DNA of 64,000 nt from Planctomycetota bacterium (GTDB lineage Bacteria > Planctomycetota > UBA1135 > UBA2386): positions 1 through 64,000 of the forward strand of contig CANEYR010000006.1 in NCBI GenBank assembly GCA_947444055.1. The letters are read 5' to 3'. The notes beneath the pieces are model-generated. The model had not been told where the DNA came from. It was given only the letters and a program-made list of their open reading frames with translations, and did not search any database. Position numbers and translations under genes: made by a program. Of the stretch, positions 1-7,729 are shown one piece after another (the first letter of the stretch is position 1; every line of letters starts with the position of its first letter).

Positions 1-40
1 CCCACCGCGGGGGCTTTCGGCCAGTTCACACGCTAGCCAT

Positions 41-115
41 GGTTCGCAGCGAACGCCAGCGCTCTGGTTCGCAGCGAACGCCAGCGCTCTGGCCCGCAGC
101 GAACGCCAGCGCGCG
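41..115. repeat. Three tandem 25-bp repeats at the left edge
   Basis: Three consecutive 25-bp units begin at 41, 66 and 91. The first two are identical and the third differs at four positions. Each unit contains the small inverted repeat GTTCG-CAG-CGAAC, or a degraded copy of it. The array begins 2 bp beyond the stop codon of the leftward DUF151 gene, so it may act as a structured 3' end. No T-run follows it on either strand. What lies to its left is outside the window. Confidence 0.85.
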
Positions 116-116
116 A

Positions 117-539
117 CTACTCGGTCGCTTGGGACTCGAACACGTCGCGCGCGACCAGAATCGGCGCGCCCGTTTGCACGGCGAGGGCAATGGCGTCGGA
201 CGGACGGCAGTCGACGAGGCGTTCGCTGCCATCGGTGGCGGTGCCCGCATCGCGCGGCATCAGCACCAAAGTGGCATAGAACGTGTCTTCGCGCAGTTCA
301 CTGATGATGACGCGGTGCAGCCGGTAGCCGAGCGTCGAGAGAATGCGCCCGACGAGGTCGTGCGTCAGTGGTCGCGGCGGCTGCACCCCGCACAGCTTGC
401 GGTTGATCTCTTCGACTTCGTTGTAGCCGATGACGATCGGGAAGCTGCGGTTGCCGCGCCGCTCGCGCAGCAGGATGAACTGTTGATCCCCCTTCTGGTG
501 GATGACGACGCGGGCAAGTTCAACTTCGACGAGGTCCAT
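117..539 (-). CDS. Bifunctional nuclease family protein (DUF151)
   Basis: A 140-residue protein of the BFN/DUF151 family, described in plants and bacteria as having DNase and RNase activity; the biological role in bacteria is poorly defined. The sequence shows the family's N-terminal beta-rich start (MDLVEVELARVVI), a central region after FPIVIGYNEVEEI, and the diagnostic late motif CRPSDAIALAV followed by a hydrophobic strand. Length is normal for a stand-alone DUF151 protein. It is probably cytoplasmic, with no signal peptide. It is transcribed away from the asparaginase operon across an 80-bp divergent promoter region holding a perfect inverted repeat. The family call is firm; the substrate is not known. 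Confidence 0.88.
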   Translation of the reverse strand: MDLVEVELARVVIHQKGDQQFILLRERRGNRSFPIVIGYNEVEEINRKLCGVQPPRPLTHDLVGRILSTLGYRLHRVIISELREDTFYATLVLMPRDAGTATDGSERLVDCRPSDAIALAVQTGAPILVARDVFESQATE

Positions 540-554
540 GGCGCTTGGCGCCAG

Positions 555-613
555 CGTTATAGCGCTCGCGAACGGCGGTGCTACGGCGGTGGTCGGCTGC
601 GTTCGCTATAACG
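555..613. promoter_or_regulatory. Divergent promoter region with a perfect 10-bp inverted repeat
   Basis: CGTTATAGCG (555-564) and its exact reverse complement CGCTATAACG (604-613) face each other between the DUF151 and asparaginase genes. Each arm contains TATAAC reading toward the gene on its side, a plausible -10 hexamer. For the rightward gene it ends 7 nt before the ATG at 620, which would give a leaderless or nearly leaderless mRNA. For the leftward gene it ends 17 nt before the start. The repeat could therefore be two matched promoters, an operator, or both. No clear -35 elements were found. Confidence 0.5.
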
Positions 614-619
614 GCGAGG

Positions 620-1699
620 ATGCCCGCTTGGTCGCTATCCGAATTGTCGCTGCCACAGCCCGCGTTGGCGGGCGCCAACCCGGTGCTGGCGCTGGCGACG
701 CGCAGTGGGGCGGTCGAGTCGTGGCACCGAGGGGCGGTTGCGGTCTACCACGGCGACGAGCTGGTGCTGGCCGTCGGTGACGTGCAGCGGCCGGTGTTTG
801 CGCGGTCGGCGGTGAAGCCCCTGCAGGCCTTGCCCTTCCTGGAGCGTGGGCTGGCCGATCGCTTGCAGCTGCCGGCGGCGGAGCTGGCGGTGATGTGCGC
901 CAGCCACGATGGCGCGGCACTGCACACGGCGGCGGTGCGCTCGTTCTTGGCGCGCGGTGGCTTTCATGAACAGCAGCTTGGCTGCGGGCCGCACGCGCCA
1001 TTCGATGCGAGCAGTCGGCTCGACTTGCTGCGGGCTGGCCTGAAGCCGGGCAAGGTGCACAACAACTGCAGTGGCAAGCACACAGGGTTTCTGCACTTGG
1101 CGCGCGATTGTGGTGACGACGTGGCGGCGTACCTGGAACCGCTGGCCAAGAGCCAGCAGGAAGTGAACGCGGCGGTGGCGGCGATGGCGGGGCTCACCGG
1201 TGCCTTGCCAACGGGCCTCGATGGCTGCGGGGCGCCGACCTTCGTGTTGCCGCTGGCGGCGCTGGCGAAGGCGTTTTGCCGGTTGGCGAACCCGCAAGCA
1301 CTGGGCGCCGTTCGTGCGGCTGCATGCCGTCGCATCCTCGAGGCCGTTGGTCAGGCGCCCGCCTTGTTGGCCGGGGAGCGACGATTCTGCACCGCGCTGC
1401 TGCGGCAGTGGCCTGGGCGCGGGTTTGCCAAGAACGGCGCCGAGGGGGTCTACGCCGTGGCGCTGGCGCCCGACCCGGCGCGCGTTCGGTGGCCGTTGGC
1501 GCTGGGCCTCGCGATCAAGATCGACGATGGCAGCGAACGTGGCTACCAACCAGTCGTCGTCGAGGTGTTGCAACGATTGGGGGCGCTGGGTCCGGTGTTG
1601 CCAGCGGCCGTCGCCGAGTTTGCCCCCATTCTGCTCACCAACACGCAGCAGAAGGTCGTCGGCGAAGTGCGCAGCGTGCTGCCGTGGCCACAGCCATGA
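620..1699 (+). CDS. L-asparaginase II family protein
   Basis: A 359-residue protein of the asparaginase_II family, also called L-asparaginase II (the Rhizobium etli type, unrelated to E. coli AnsB). Members hydrolyse L-asparagine to aspartate and ammonia. Conserved stretches include FARSAVKPLQALPFLE near residue 60, MCASHDG, the hallmark NNCSGKHTGFL near residue 150, and GLDGCGAPTF. No signal peptide is visible, so it is probably cytoplasmic. The open frame extends upstream to 578, but the ATG at 620 is preferred because it starts the conserved part and sits just after a GGCGAGG stretch and a TATAAC hexamer. It is first in an operon; its stop overlaps the next start as ATGA. Confidence 0.87.
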   Translation: MPAWSLSELSLPQPALAGANPVLALATRSGAVESWHRGAVAVYHGDELVLAVGDVQRPVFARSAVKPLQALPFLERGLADRLQLPAAELAVMCASHDGAALHTAAVRSFLARGGFHEQQLGCGPHAPFDASSRLDLLRAGLKPGKVHNNCSGKHTGFLHLARDCGDDVAAYLEPLAKSQQEVNAAVAAMAGLTGALPTGLDGCGAPTFVLPLAALAKAFCRLANPQALGAVRAAACRRILEAVGQAPALLAGERRFCTALLRQWPGRGFAKNGAEGVYAVALAPDPARVRWPLALGLAIKIDDGSERGYQPVVVEVLQRLGALGPVLPAAVAEFAPILLTNTQQKVVGEVRSVLPWPQP

Positions 1700-2523
1700 A
1701 GGCCGCGGCGATGTCGATCGTGCGCACGGTGCCGCGGCTGCCGCCCCGGGCGCGCGATGCCCACAAAGGCACGTTCGGCACGGTGCTGGTCATAGCCGGC
1801 AGCGAGGGCATGCTCGGTGCGGCCATCCTGACGGCGACCGCGGCCTTGCGCGGTGGAGCTGGGCTGGTGCGCGTGGCTCTGCCGCGCGCGTTGCAGCCGT
1901 TCGTCGCGATGGCGGTGCCGTGTGCGACGACGAGTGGGCGCAGTGATGCGGCGCTGCGGGCGGCGGTGCGCACCGCCGATGCGGTCGTGGTCGGGCCTGG
2001 GCTTGGTGAAGGCGATCGCACCCGGTCGTTGGTGCGCATGATCCTGCGGTGCAGTGAGGTGCCGGTGGTGCTCGATGCCGACGCGTTGAATGTGCTGGCG
2101 CCATTGCGAGCCGTGCTGGCGGCGCGGGCGCGCCTCGTGATCACGCCGCATCCGGGGGAAGCGGCGCGCTTGCTCGGCACCTCGGTGCGCGAAGTGCAAG
2201 CCAATCGCGGCTTGGCGCTGCGCGAACTGTGTCGACGCAGTGGTGCCGTGGTGGTGTTGAAAGGCGCGCGCACTTTGGTGGGCGACGGCACCCACTGCTT
2301 CAAGAACGGCACCGGCAATCCGGGCATGGCGACCGGCGGCTCTGGCGATGTGTTGGCTGGGCTGCTTGGCGCCTTGTTGGCGCAGGGCATGGCGCCGTTC
2401 GCGGCCGCGTGCCTTGGCGTGCATGCGCACGGCGCGGCGGGCGATCGCCTCGCCAAGCGGCTTGGTGAAGTCGGCTTGCTGGCGTCTGACTTGCCACTGC
2501 AGATCGCGGCGGAACTGCGATGA
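1696..2523 (+). CDS. nnrD: ADP/ATP-dependent (S)-NAD(P)H-hydrate dehydratase
   Basis: A 275-residue protein of the YjeF C-terminal/carbohydrate kinase family, which repairs hydrated NAD(P)H using ATP or ADP. Visible motifs are KGTFGTVLVIAGS near the start, VVGPGLG, VVLDADALN, ITPHPGEAARLL, VVLKGARTLV and the nucleotide-binding NPGMATGGSGDVLAG. Bacterial versions are often fused to an NnrE epimerase domain; here the epimerase half is absent and not adjacent, so this is a stand-alone dehydratase. The ATG at 1696 overlaps the asparaginase stop (ATGA), and the gene ends in another ATGA overlap with the HEAT-like gene, so all are likely translationally coupled. An alternative ATG lies at 1711. Confidence 0.9.
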   Translation: MKAAAMSIVRTVPRLPPRARDAHKGTFGTVLVIAGSEGMLGAAILTATAALRGGAGLVRVALPRALQPFVAMAVPCATTSGRSDAALRAAVRTADAVVVGPGLGEGDRTRSLVRMILRCSEVPVVLDADALNVLAPLRAVLAARARLVITPHPGEAARLLGTSVREVQANRGLALRELCRRSGAVVVLKGARTLVGDGTHCFKNGTGNPGMATGGSGDVLAGLLGALLAQGMAPFAAACLGVHAHGAAGDRLAKRLGEVGLLASDLPLQIAAELR

Positions 2524-4946
2524 ACGGCTTGCCATGGTTGTCGACGGTGCTGTGCATGGCGTTGGCGACCGCGCAGAGCGAGCGCGCGGAGGAGAGCACG
2601 CGGCGCTGTCGAGCGTTGGCGGCGGCGCAGGATGCTGGCCAGTTGTCGGTCGAAGCGGCGGTGGCGGCTCTCGCCGATGCGGACGAAGCCGTGGCGCGCA
2701 CCGCGGCGGCCATCGTTCGGCATGAATGGCAGACGTTGTCGGTGGATCTCTTCAGTGCGTTGGATCGACGGCCGCCGGCTGCGCGCATGCTGCTGCGTGA
2801 GTTGGCGCAGGCGCCGCGTCTGAGTGCGGCGGCGTGGGCTGAGCGATGGTCGATGGTGGCGCCTGGCCGTTCGCTGGACGACCGCTGCATGGCGCTCGCG
2901 GCGCGCGGGGTGCCGTTGGTGGCGACGGAAGCGGAGTTGTGGTTGCGGGCGCTCGTGCAGGAAGGCCAAGGCGATGGCGTGCTGTCGGCCGCGGCGGTGC
3001 TGTCGCCCAAGGTGGCCGACGGCTTGCTCGGGCGCGTGCACGCGGCGCTGCAGCAAGGTGGTGTGCAGGTCGAGCAGTTGTCGCCGTGGCTCGATCGGCT
3101 GTCGGCGGATGGCGTGCGCCGCTTGCTCGGACTGGCGCTGACGTTGCCACCAGAAGCCGCCGCGACGTGCTGCCAGCTCGTGCAGGAACGAGAGCCAGCG
3201 TTGGTCGCAGAACGCGCGCGGGCTGCTCTCGATGCGGAGGCGCCGATCGACGCCTTGTGGTTGCCGTTCGCCGGGCCTGAGCTCGATCAACCGGCGCGGG
3301 TTGGCAAGGTGCAAGCGTTGCTCTTCGACGACGACGTGGCGGCGGCCACGAAAGAAGCGGCGTTCACGGCGTTGCTGGCGGCGCGGGCGATCAATCCAGC
3401 GGTGTTGCGGTGGTCGGCGGGCGTGGAACGTGGCCACGAGGCGCGGGCGCGGCGATTGCTCGATGTCGGGATCGATCTGTTGCCGACGGCGACGTTGATC
3501 GAGTGGATCGATTCTCCGCTCGGCACCTGGGTGGTGCGGGCGTTGGCGCGGCGAGCGGTGCTCGATTCGTCGCTGGAGCAACTGCTCGTCACACGGTTGC
3601 TCGAGGCCGGCAGTGCCGACGGTGAGTTCTGTGCGCCGGCGGCCATGGCGATCGTTGCGCACGGCAGTGCTGAGGGTCTGCGGCAGGTGTGGGCGCTGCT
3701 GCGCGACAGCCGCAGTTGGCCGGAGTTCGTCGATGGCTTGGCGCGCCGCCGGGCCCCGTTCGTTCATGAATTCTTGCTGGCGGAGCTGCAGGCGAACGTG
3801 CCCGAAGTCGAGCCGGCGGCGCGCGCGGTCCAACTCGATGCCGTGGCGATGGCGCTGGTGACGCTCGGCGATCGCCGCGAACTGCAGCGCCTCGTCACCG
3901 CCGCCAAGACGGCGGCGCCGGGTCTGGTGCGGCGGTATGCACACCATGCTCGTCCGCTCGATGCGAAGTCGGCGCAGCAACTGCTAGCCTTGTTGCCGAC
4001 CACAGCCGAACCAGAGGTGGCCGCGGAGATCTTGGAATGGGCGGCGACGGCGGCGGCGGATGCGACCGTGCTGGCGCAGTTGCAGGCGCTGTGGCAGCGC
4101 CCCGACGCGCCCGAGCAACTGCGGGAAGTGGCGCTGCGGGCGTTGGCTGCCAGTGCGCATCGCCCGGTGTTGGTGGCAAGACTGCGCGAGGTGATCGCCG
4201 CGGGTCCCGTGCCCGAGGACTTGGCGCCATTGCCGTTCGAGTTGCTGGCCAGCATGCCGACGTCGCTGGTGGCCGACGATGTCGCCTTGTGTGCGGACTT
4301 CGTGTTGCTGATGCCGCGCACGGATCCGGAGCGCGAAGCGAAGCTCGCGGCGAAGTGGCCGGACGGCACGTTTGGCTTTCCCCTGGTGGCGGCCAGTGCG
4401 CAGGTGCTGCGCCGTGCCGATGCGAACATGGTGGGCGCGGCCTTCCGCGCGGCGGTGGCTGTGGCCCGCGCGGATGCGCGCCAGGTGACGATCAGCCACC
4501 AGCGTCTCTTGGTGTTGTGGCGCGAGCTGGCGATGGCTCCCCTGGTGCAGCACGAGGTTGCGGTGGCGACCGCCGAACTGGCTCTAGCCCTGCCTGGCGC
4601 GGCCAACCGCGGCCCGGCTCATTGGTTTGCCATGCAGGCGGCGGTTGTGCGGGCCGACTTCGCCACGGCCCGCCGCCATGCCGAAGGGGCTCGTGCCGCG
4701 CTGTTGCGTCTGCCGGAGCAGCGGCGTCATGCGCGGCTGTTTCTTGGCGAACGGGATCCCAACGGCGGCGTCGACCCATGGGCCGCGCTGTCGGCGATGC
4801 CGCACGTGCTGAGCATGCAGGACGCAGCAGCCCGCGGTGACGACGCGGCGGTGCGGGCGGCGGCGACTCTCCTTCTCGAGTTTGCCGGCCACGACGCTGG
4901 CACGCTCGCTACCTCTAGGCACTCCTTGCCGGAACTTGTTCGATGA
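2520..4946 (+). CDS. Exported HEAT-like repeat protein of unknown function
   Basis: An 808-residue protein whose first ~20 residues (MNGLPWLSTVLCMALATAQ) resemble a signal peptide. The rest is almost entirely alanine- and leucine-rich helical sequence with recurring units of about 35-45 residues, consistent with a HEAT/ARM-type solenoid (for example VEAAVAALADADEAVARTA near residue 42). No catalytic motif was recognised. Such solenoids usually mediate protein-protein contacts; the partner is unknown. It overlaps the upstream dehydratase gene and the downstream YdjY-like gene by ATGA junctions at both ends, so it is the third gene of a tightly coupled operon. The solenoid call rests on visible periodicity, not on a profile search. 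Confidence 0.7.
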   Translation: MNGLPWLSTVLCMALATAQSERAEESTRRCRALAAAQDAGQLSVEAAVAALADADEAVARTAAAIVRHEWQTLSVDLFSALDRRPPAARMLLRELAQAPRLSAAAWAERWSMVAPGRSLDDRCMALAARGVPLVATEAELWLRALVQEGQGDGVLSAAAVLSPKVADGLLGRVHAALQQGGVQVEQLSPWLDRLSADGVRRLLGLALTLPPEAAATCCQLVQEREPALVAERARAALDAEAPIDALWLPFAGPELDQPARVGKVQALLFDDDVAAATKEAAFTALLAARAINPAVLRWSAGVERGHEARARRLLDVGIDLLPTATLIEWIDSPLGTWVVRALARRAVLDSSLEQLLVTRLLEAGSADGEFCAPAAMAIVAHGSAEGLRQVWALLRDSRSWPEFVDGLARRRAPFVHEFLLAELQANVPEVEPAARAVQLDAVAMALVTLGDRRELQRLVTAAKTAAPGLVRRYAHHARPLDAKSAQQLLALLPTTAEPEVAAEILEWAATAAADATVLAQLQALWQRPDAPEQLREVALRALAASAHRPVLVARLREVIAAGPVPEDLAPLPFELLASMPTSLVADDVALCADFVLLMPRTDPEREAKLAAKWPDGTFGFPLVAASAQVLRRADANMVGAAFRAAVAVARADARQVTISHQRLLVLWRELAMAPLVQHEVAVATAELALALPGAANRGPAHWFAMQAAVVRADFATARRHAEGARAALLRLPEQRRHARLFLGERDPNGGVDPWAALSAMPHVLSMQDAAARGDDAAVRAAATLLLEFAGHDAGTLATSRHSLPELVR

Positions 4947-5776
4947 CTCTCTATCCAGCCTTCGTCTCTCTTCTCTTCGCCGCGTGCAGCTTGGCCCAGG
5001 CGCCAAAGCCCCAGGATCCCGCACCCGATCCGCAGAAGGTGCTCGATGAAGTGAAGCAGCAGTTCACCAAGGAAGGCATCGTCTTCGACGCCAAGGCGCA
5101 GACGGTCGCGGTGAAGGCGACCGTCAATCACCCGCAGGATCCGATCGAGTACCTGCTGATCTACAAGAAGGGCAAGCGCCACGAAGCGGTGTTCATCACC
5201 ACCAGCAAGCCGAGCGTGTTGAACGCGGCGCTGTTGATGCTTGGCCTACAGCCGGGCAAGAACGCGAGCTACGTCGAAAAGAACCCGCCGCCGTCGCTGG
5301 AAGAGATCGAGAAGGGCGCCGATCCGATCGTGGTCACGCCGCCGCAGGGCATGCCCTTCTGGATGACCGTGCGCTGGCAGTCTCCCGAGGGCCAGGCGGT
5401 TGAGCATTGCGTCGAAGACATGGTGCTCGACCTCGGCACGCAGCAAGCCCTCGCCGGTTGCCGTTGGGTCTACCTCGGTGGGCGCATGGCGAAGATCTAC
5501 AAGAACGACCCTGAGGTCTACATCGCCGATCTCGAAGGCAACTTGATCAGCATCTGCTACCTGAGCCCGGACAACCATCTGGCGACGATGGTGCACGAGA
5601 ACGCCCGCGACGATCAGAATTGGTGGACGACGACGCTGTTGCCGCCGCCGGATACCGAGGTCGAGTTCGTGTTCCACCGCGTGCAGCCGCCGCTGCACGT
5701 GGAGCGTGAGCTGCGCCTCAAGAAAGCAGCGGAGGCCGCGGCGAAGGCGGCGAAGCCCACGGACGCGGGCAAGTAG
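4943..5776 (+). CDS. Exported YdjY-like domain protein
   Basis: A 277-residue protein with a short signal peptide (MTLYPAFVSLLFAACSLAQ). The body fits the YdjY-like family, widespread as exported proteins in planctomycetes: an opening strand region FDAKAQTVAVKATVN, the segment EYLLIYKKGKRHEAVFIT, the central SVLNAALLMLGLQPG, and the later VYLGGRMAKIYKND. The family has no established biochemical role. The C-terminus ends in a Lys/Ala-rich tail (LKKAAEAAAKAAKP). It is the last gene of the operon that starts at 620 and converges on the secreted protein gene at 5780, with only 3 bp between the two stop codons. Confidence 0.75.
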   Translation: MTLYPAFVSLLFAACSLAQAPKPQDPAPDPQKVLDEVKQQFTKEGIVFDAKAQTVAVKATVNHPQDPIEYLLIYKKGKRHEAVFITTSKPSVLNAALLMLGLQPGKNASYVEKNPPPSLEEIEKGADPIVVTPPQGMPFWMTVRWQSPEGQAVEHCVEDMVLDLGTQQALAGCRWVYLGGRMAKIYKNDPEVYIADLEGNLISICYLSPDNHLATMVHENARDDQNWWTTTLLPPPDTEVEFVFHRVQPPLHVERELRLKKAAEAAAKAAKPTDAGK

Positions 5777-5779
5777 CGG

Positions 5780-7681
5780 CTACGGGTAGATCACGGTCTT
5801 GCCGGCCTGCGACATCGCAAAGCCGCCGGTGATGGTGGTGTCGAGCGCGAGCCACTGGAAGTACACCGACGAGTATGCCAGGGCAGCCACCGGTGGGATC
5901 GTGATCGGCAGCGAGAACTCGCCTACGGCGGACGGTGCCATCAGCCCGGAGTTCACGTCCGGCGAGATCGACAGGATGCTCTCTGGCCAACCCAGCAGCG
6001 GCGACAACGCAATCGGCAGCGCGCCGATCGTCGACGTGGTGTTGCTGAAGCCGAGGAACATCATCGCGAACAGCGAGTTCGGCACGCCGGTCAAGGTCAC
6101 TTCCATGGTGCTGCCAACGAACGGCAAGCCGTTGAACGGGCCGGTGTCGCGCATGCCGCAGCGACCGAGCACGCTCCAGCCGAAGCCGAACGGACCGGCC
6201 ATCTCGTAGAGCACTTGCTGGTTCGCGTTCGTGTTGACGAGGCAGACCAGGTTGAGCTGGGCCGTTGGCGCGCTGCGGCTGCGATAGGTCTCCATGGCCA
6301 ACGCGACGCCGCCGCGATTGGGCACGTTGAGGTCGCCACAGAAGCGCACGCCGGTGGCCGCGAAGTCGTAGCCGGACACCACGAAGCCATTGACCTCAAT
6401 CGGCCCCGTTGGCGTCGGCTGGGGCGCGCTGCTGAAGCCGTAGAAGCTGCCCAAGGCGGCGTCGTAGCCAAGGCCGACGCAGTCGGGCTCGATTTGGCGC
6501 GTGTCAATGAGGGCGCCGGAGGTCAGCGCTTGGCGACTGAACTCGCGCATGGTGCCGATGGCGCCATTGGTCGAGGCGACCCAGAACGTGCCGTTGCCGA
6601 ACTCTCCCGAGGGATCGAACGCGAGGCCGAGTTGCTGGCCAGCTGGAACGATGGCGGTGTTGGGGAAGCCGTTCAGAATGAGGATGCTGGTGTTGCCGCC
6701 TGATGCATCGACGCCCACCAGTCGCACCAAACCAGCCGGCCGCTCGTCGAGGATCGTCCAGACGATCTGTTGCGTGACCGCGCCGGCCACCGTGACGGTC
6801 TCCACCGCTATGTCGCCAGGCCCCTGCGGCGAGGTCGTGAGGGTGCCGCCGAGCACTGTCGAGCTAGCGACGACCAGGGTCGGCAAGGTACCAGTCAGAC
6901 GCAGGAGCGAGTGCGCGCCGAGCGCGGTGGCTCGCGCCGTGACCCAGTAGGTCTTTTGGAAGAGCGGTGGCGGCCCTTCTGTGACCGCGGCGCTCGTGAA
7001 CGCGAGGCCGGCCGGCAGGAGAGACAAGTTCTGGCGGGCGCCGACATCTCCGAGGGCGTCTCCCGTTTCGTCGGGCTTGGGCTTGATGCACTTGCTGTTG
7101 ACGAACAGGTTGTCGATGCCAACCGTGCCCAGCGCGTTCTCAAGGAACGTCCAGTCGATGCCTTCGTCGTCTGGTTGGGGAATCAACTGGGCGTCGATCG
7201 TGATGCGTTCCCAGCCGCCGCCAAGCGGTTGGCTCTTCTGCGAGATGATCGCGCGTTTGTAGTTGAGGCTCTCTTCGATCAGCGCCGCGACATTGCCGCT
7301 GGCGCCCTGCAGCGCGTCGAACTGAAACCAGAACAGTTTGATGTAGTCCGGGTACGGATCGTTGTCGACCGTCAGCTCGATCGCGCCGTTCTGCGGGGCG
7401 CCGTTGCCGATCAAGCCAAGCCCGGTGCCGGTCGGCGTGTTGATCACGACGACGTTTGGCGACAGCACCATTTGCGTGACCAGCGGGCTGTACCAAGTGG
7501 GCACGGTGGCTGCGGTCGGCACCAGCGGGGCAGGGCCATCAAAGTTCCAGTAGAGGCTGACCGTGACTTCGTCCTGCACGTTCCACCATGGCGGTGGTCG
7601 CACGGGAGACTGGGCGACGGCGGTGGCTGCCAACAAGGAGCAGGCGGCGAGTGTGAGCAGGTGGTGTGCAGCGAAGTTCAT
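5780..7681 (-). CDS. Secreted protein with planctomycete-type C-terminal module
   Basis: A 633-residue exported protein with a clear signal peptide (MNFAAHHLLTLAACSLLAATAVAQ). The next ~170 residues resemble a carbohydrate-binding-like beta-sandwich region: a WNVQDEVTVSLYWNFDG opening and later GTVGIDNLFVNSKC. The middle contains strand-rich repeats such as LGLAFDPSGEFGNGTFWVA, suggestive of a propeller. The last ~130 residues, from LGRCGMRDTGPFNGLPFVG to YFQWLALDT and a final GGFAMSQAGKTVIYP, match the pattern shared by three other secreted proteins here. No enzymatic motif is recognised. It is separated from the upstream kinase gene, same strand, by 48 bp. Confidence 0.7.
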   Translation of the reverse strand: MNFAAHHLLTLAACSLLAATAVAQSPVRPPPWWNVQDEVTVSLYWNFDGPAPLVPTAATVPTWYSPLVTQMVLSPNVVVINTPTGTGLGLIGNGAPQNGAIELTVDNDPYPDYIKLFWFQFDALQGASGNVAALIEESLNYKRAIISQKSQPLGGGWERITIDAQLIPQPDDEGIDWTFLENALGTVGIDNLFVNSKCIKPKPDETGDALGDVGARQNLSLLPAGLAFTSAAVTEGPPPLFQKTYWVTARATALGAHSLLRLTGTLPTLVVASSTVLGGTLTTSPQGPGDIAVETVTVAGAVTQQIVWTILDERPAGLVRLVGVDASGGNTSILILNGFPNTAIVPAGQQLGLAFDPSGEFGNGTFWVASTNGAIGTMREFSRQALTSGALIDTRQIEPDCVGLGYDAALGSFYGFSSAPQPTPTGPIEVNGFVVSGYDFAATGVRFCGDLNVPNRGGVALAMETYRSRSAPTAQLNLVCLVNTNANQQVLYEMAGPFGFGWSVLGRCGMRDTGPFNGLPFVGSTMEVTLTGVPNSLFAMMFLGFSNTTSTIGALPIALSPLLGWPESILSISPDVNSGLMAPSAVGEFSLPITIPPVAALAYSSVYFQWLALDTTITGGFAMSQAGKTVIYP

Positions 7682-7729
7682 TGCAGCCTCGGTGAGCAGG
7701 GCGGGTGGCGAGCTTGGGTGTGGGCAGGG

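Noticed and set aside
1635..3980. 781-codon open frame on the minus strand across nnrD and the HEAT-like gene
   Set aside because: It is rich in Arg/His/Gln with no domain pattern, typical of the antisense of high-GC genes; the plus-strand genes carry clear motifs and coupled starts.
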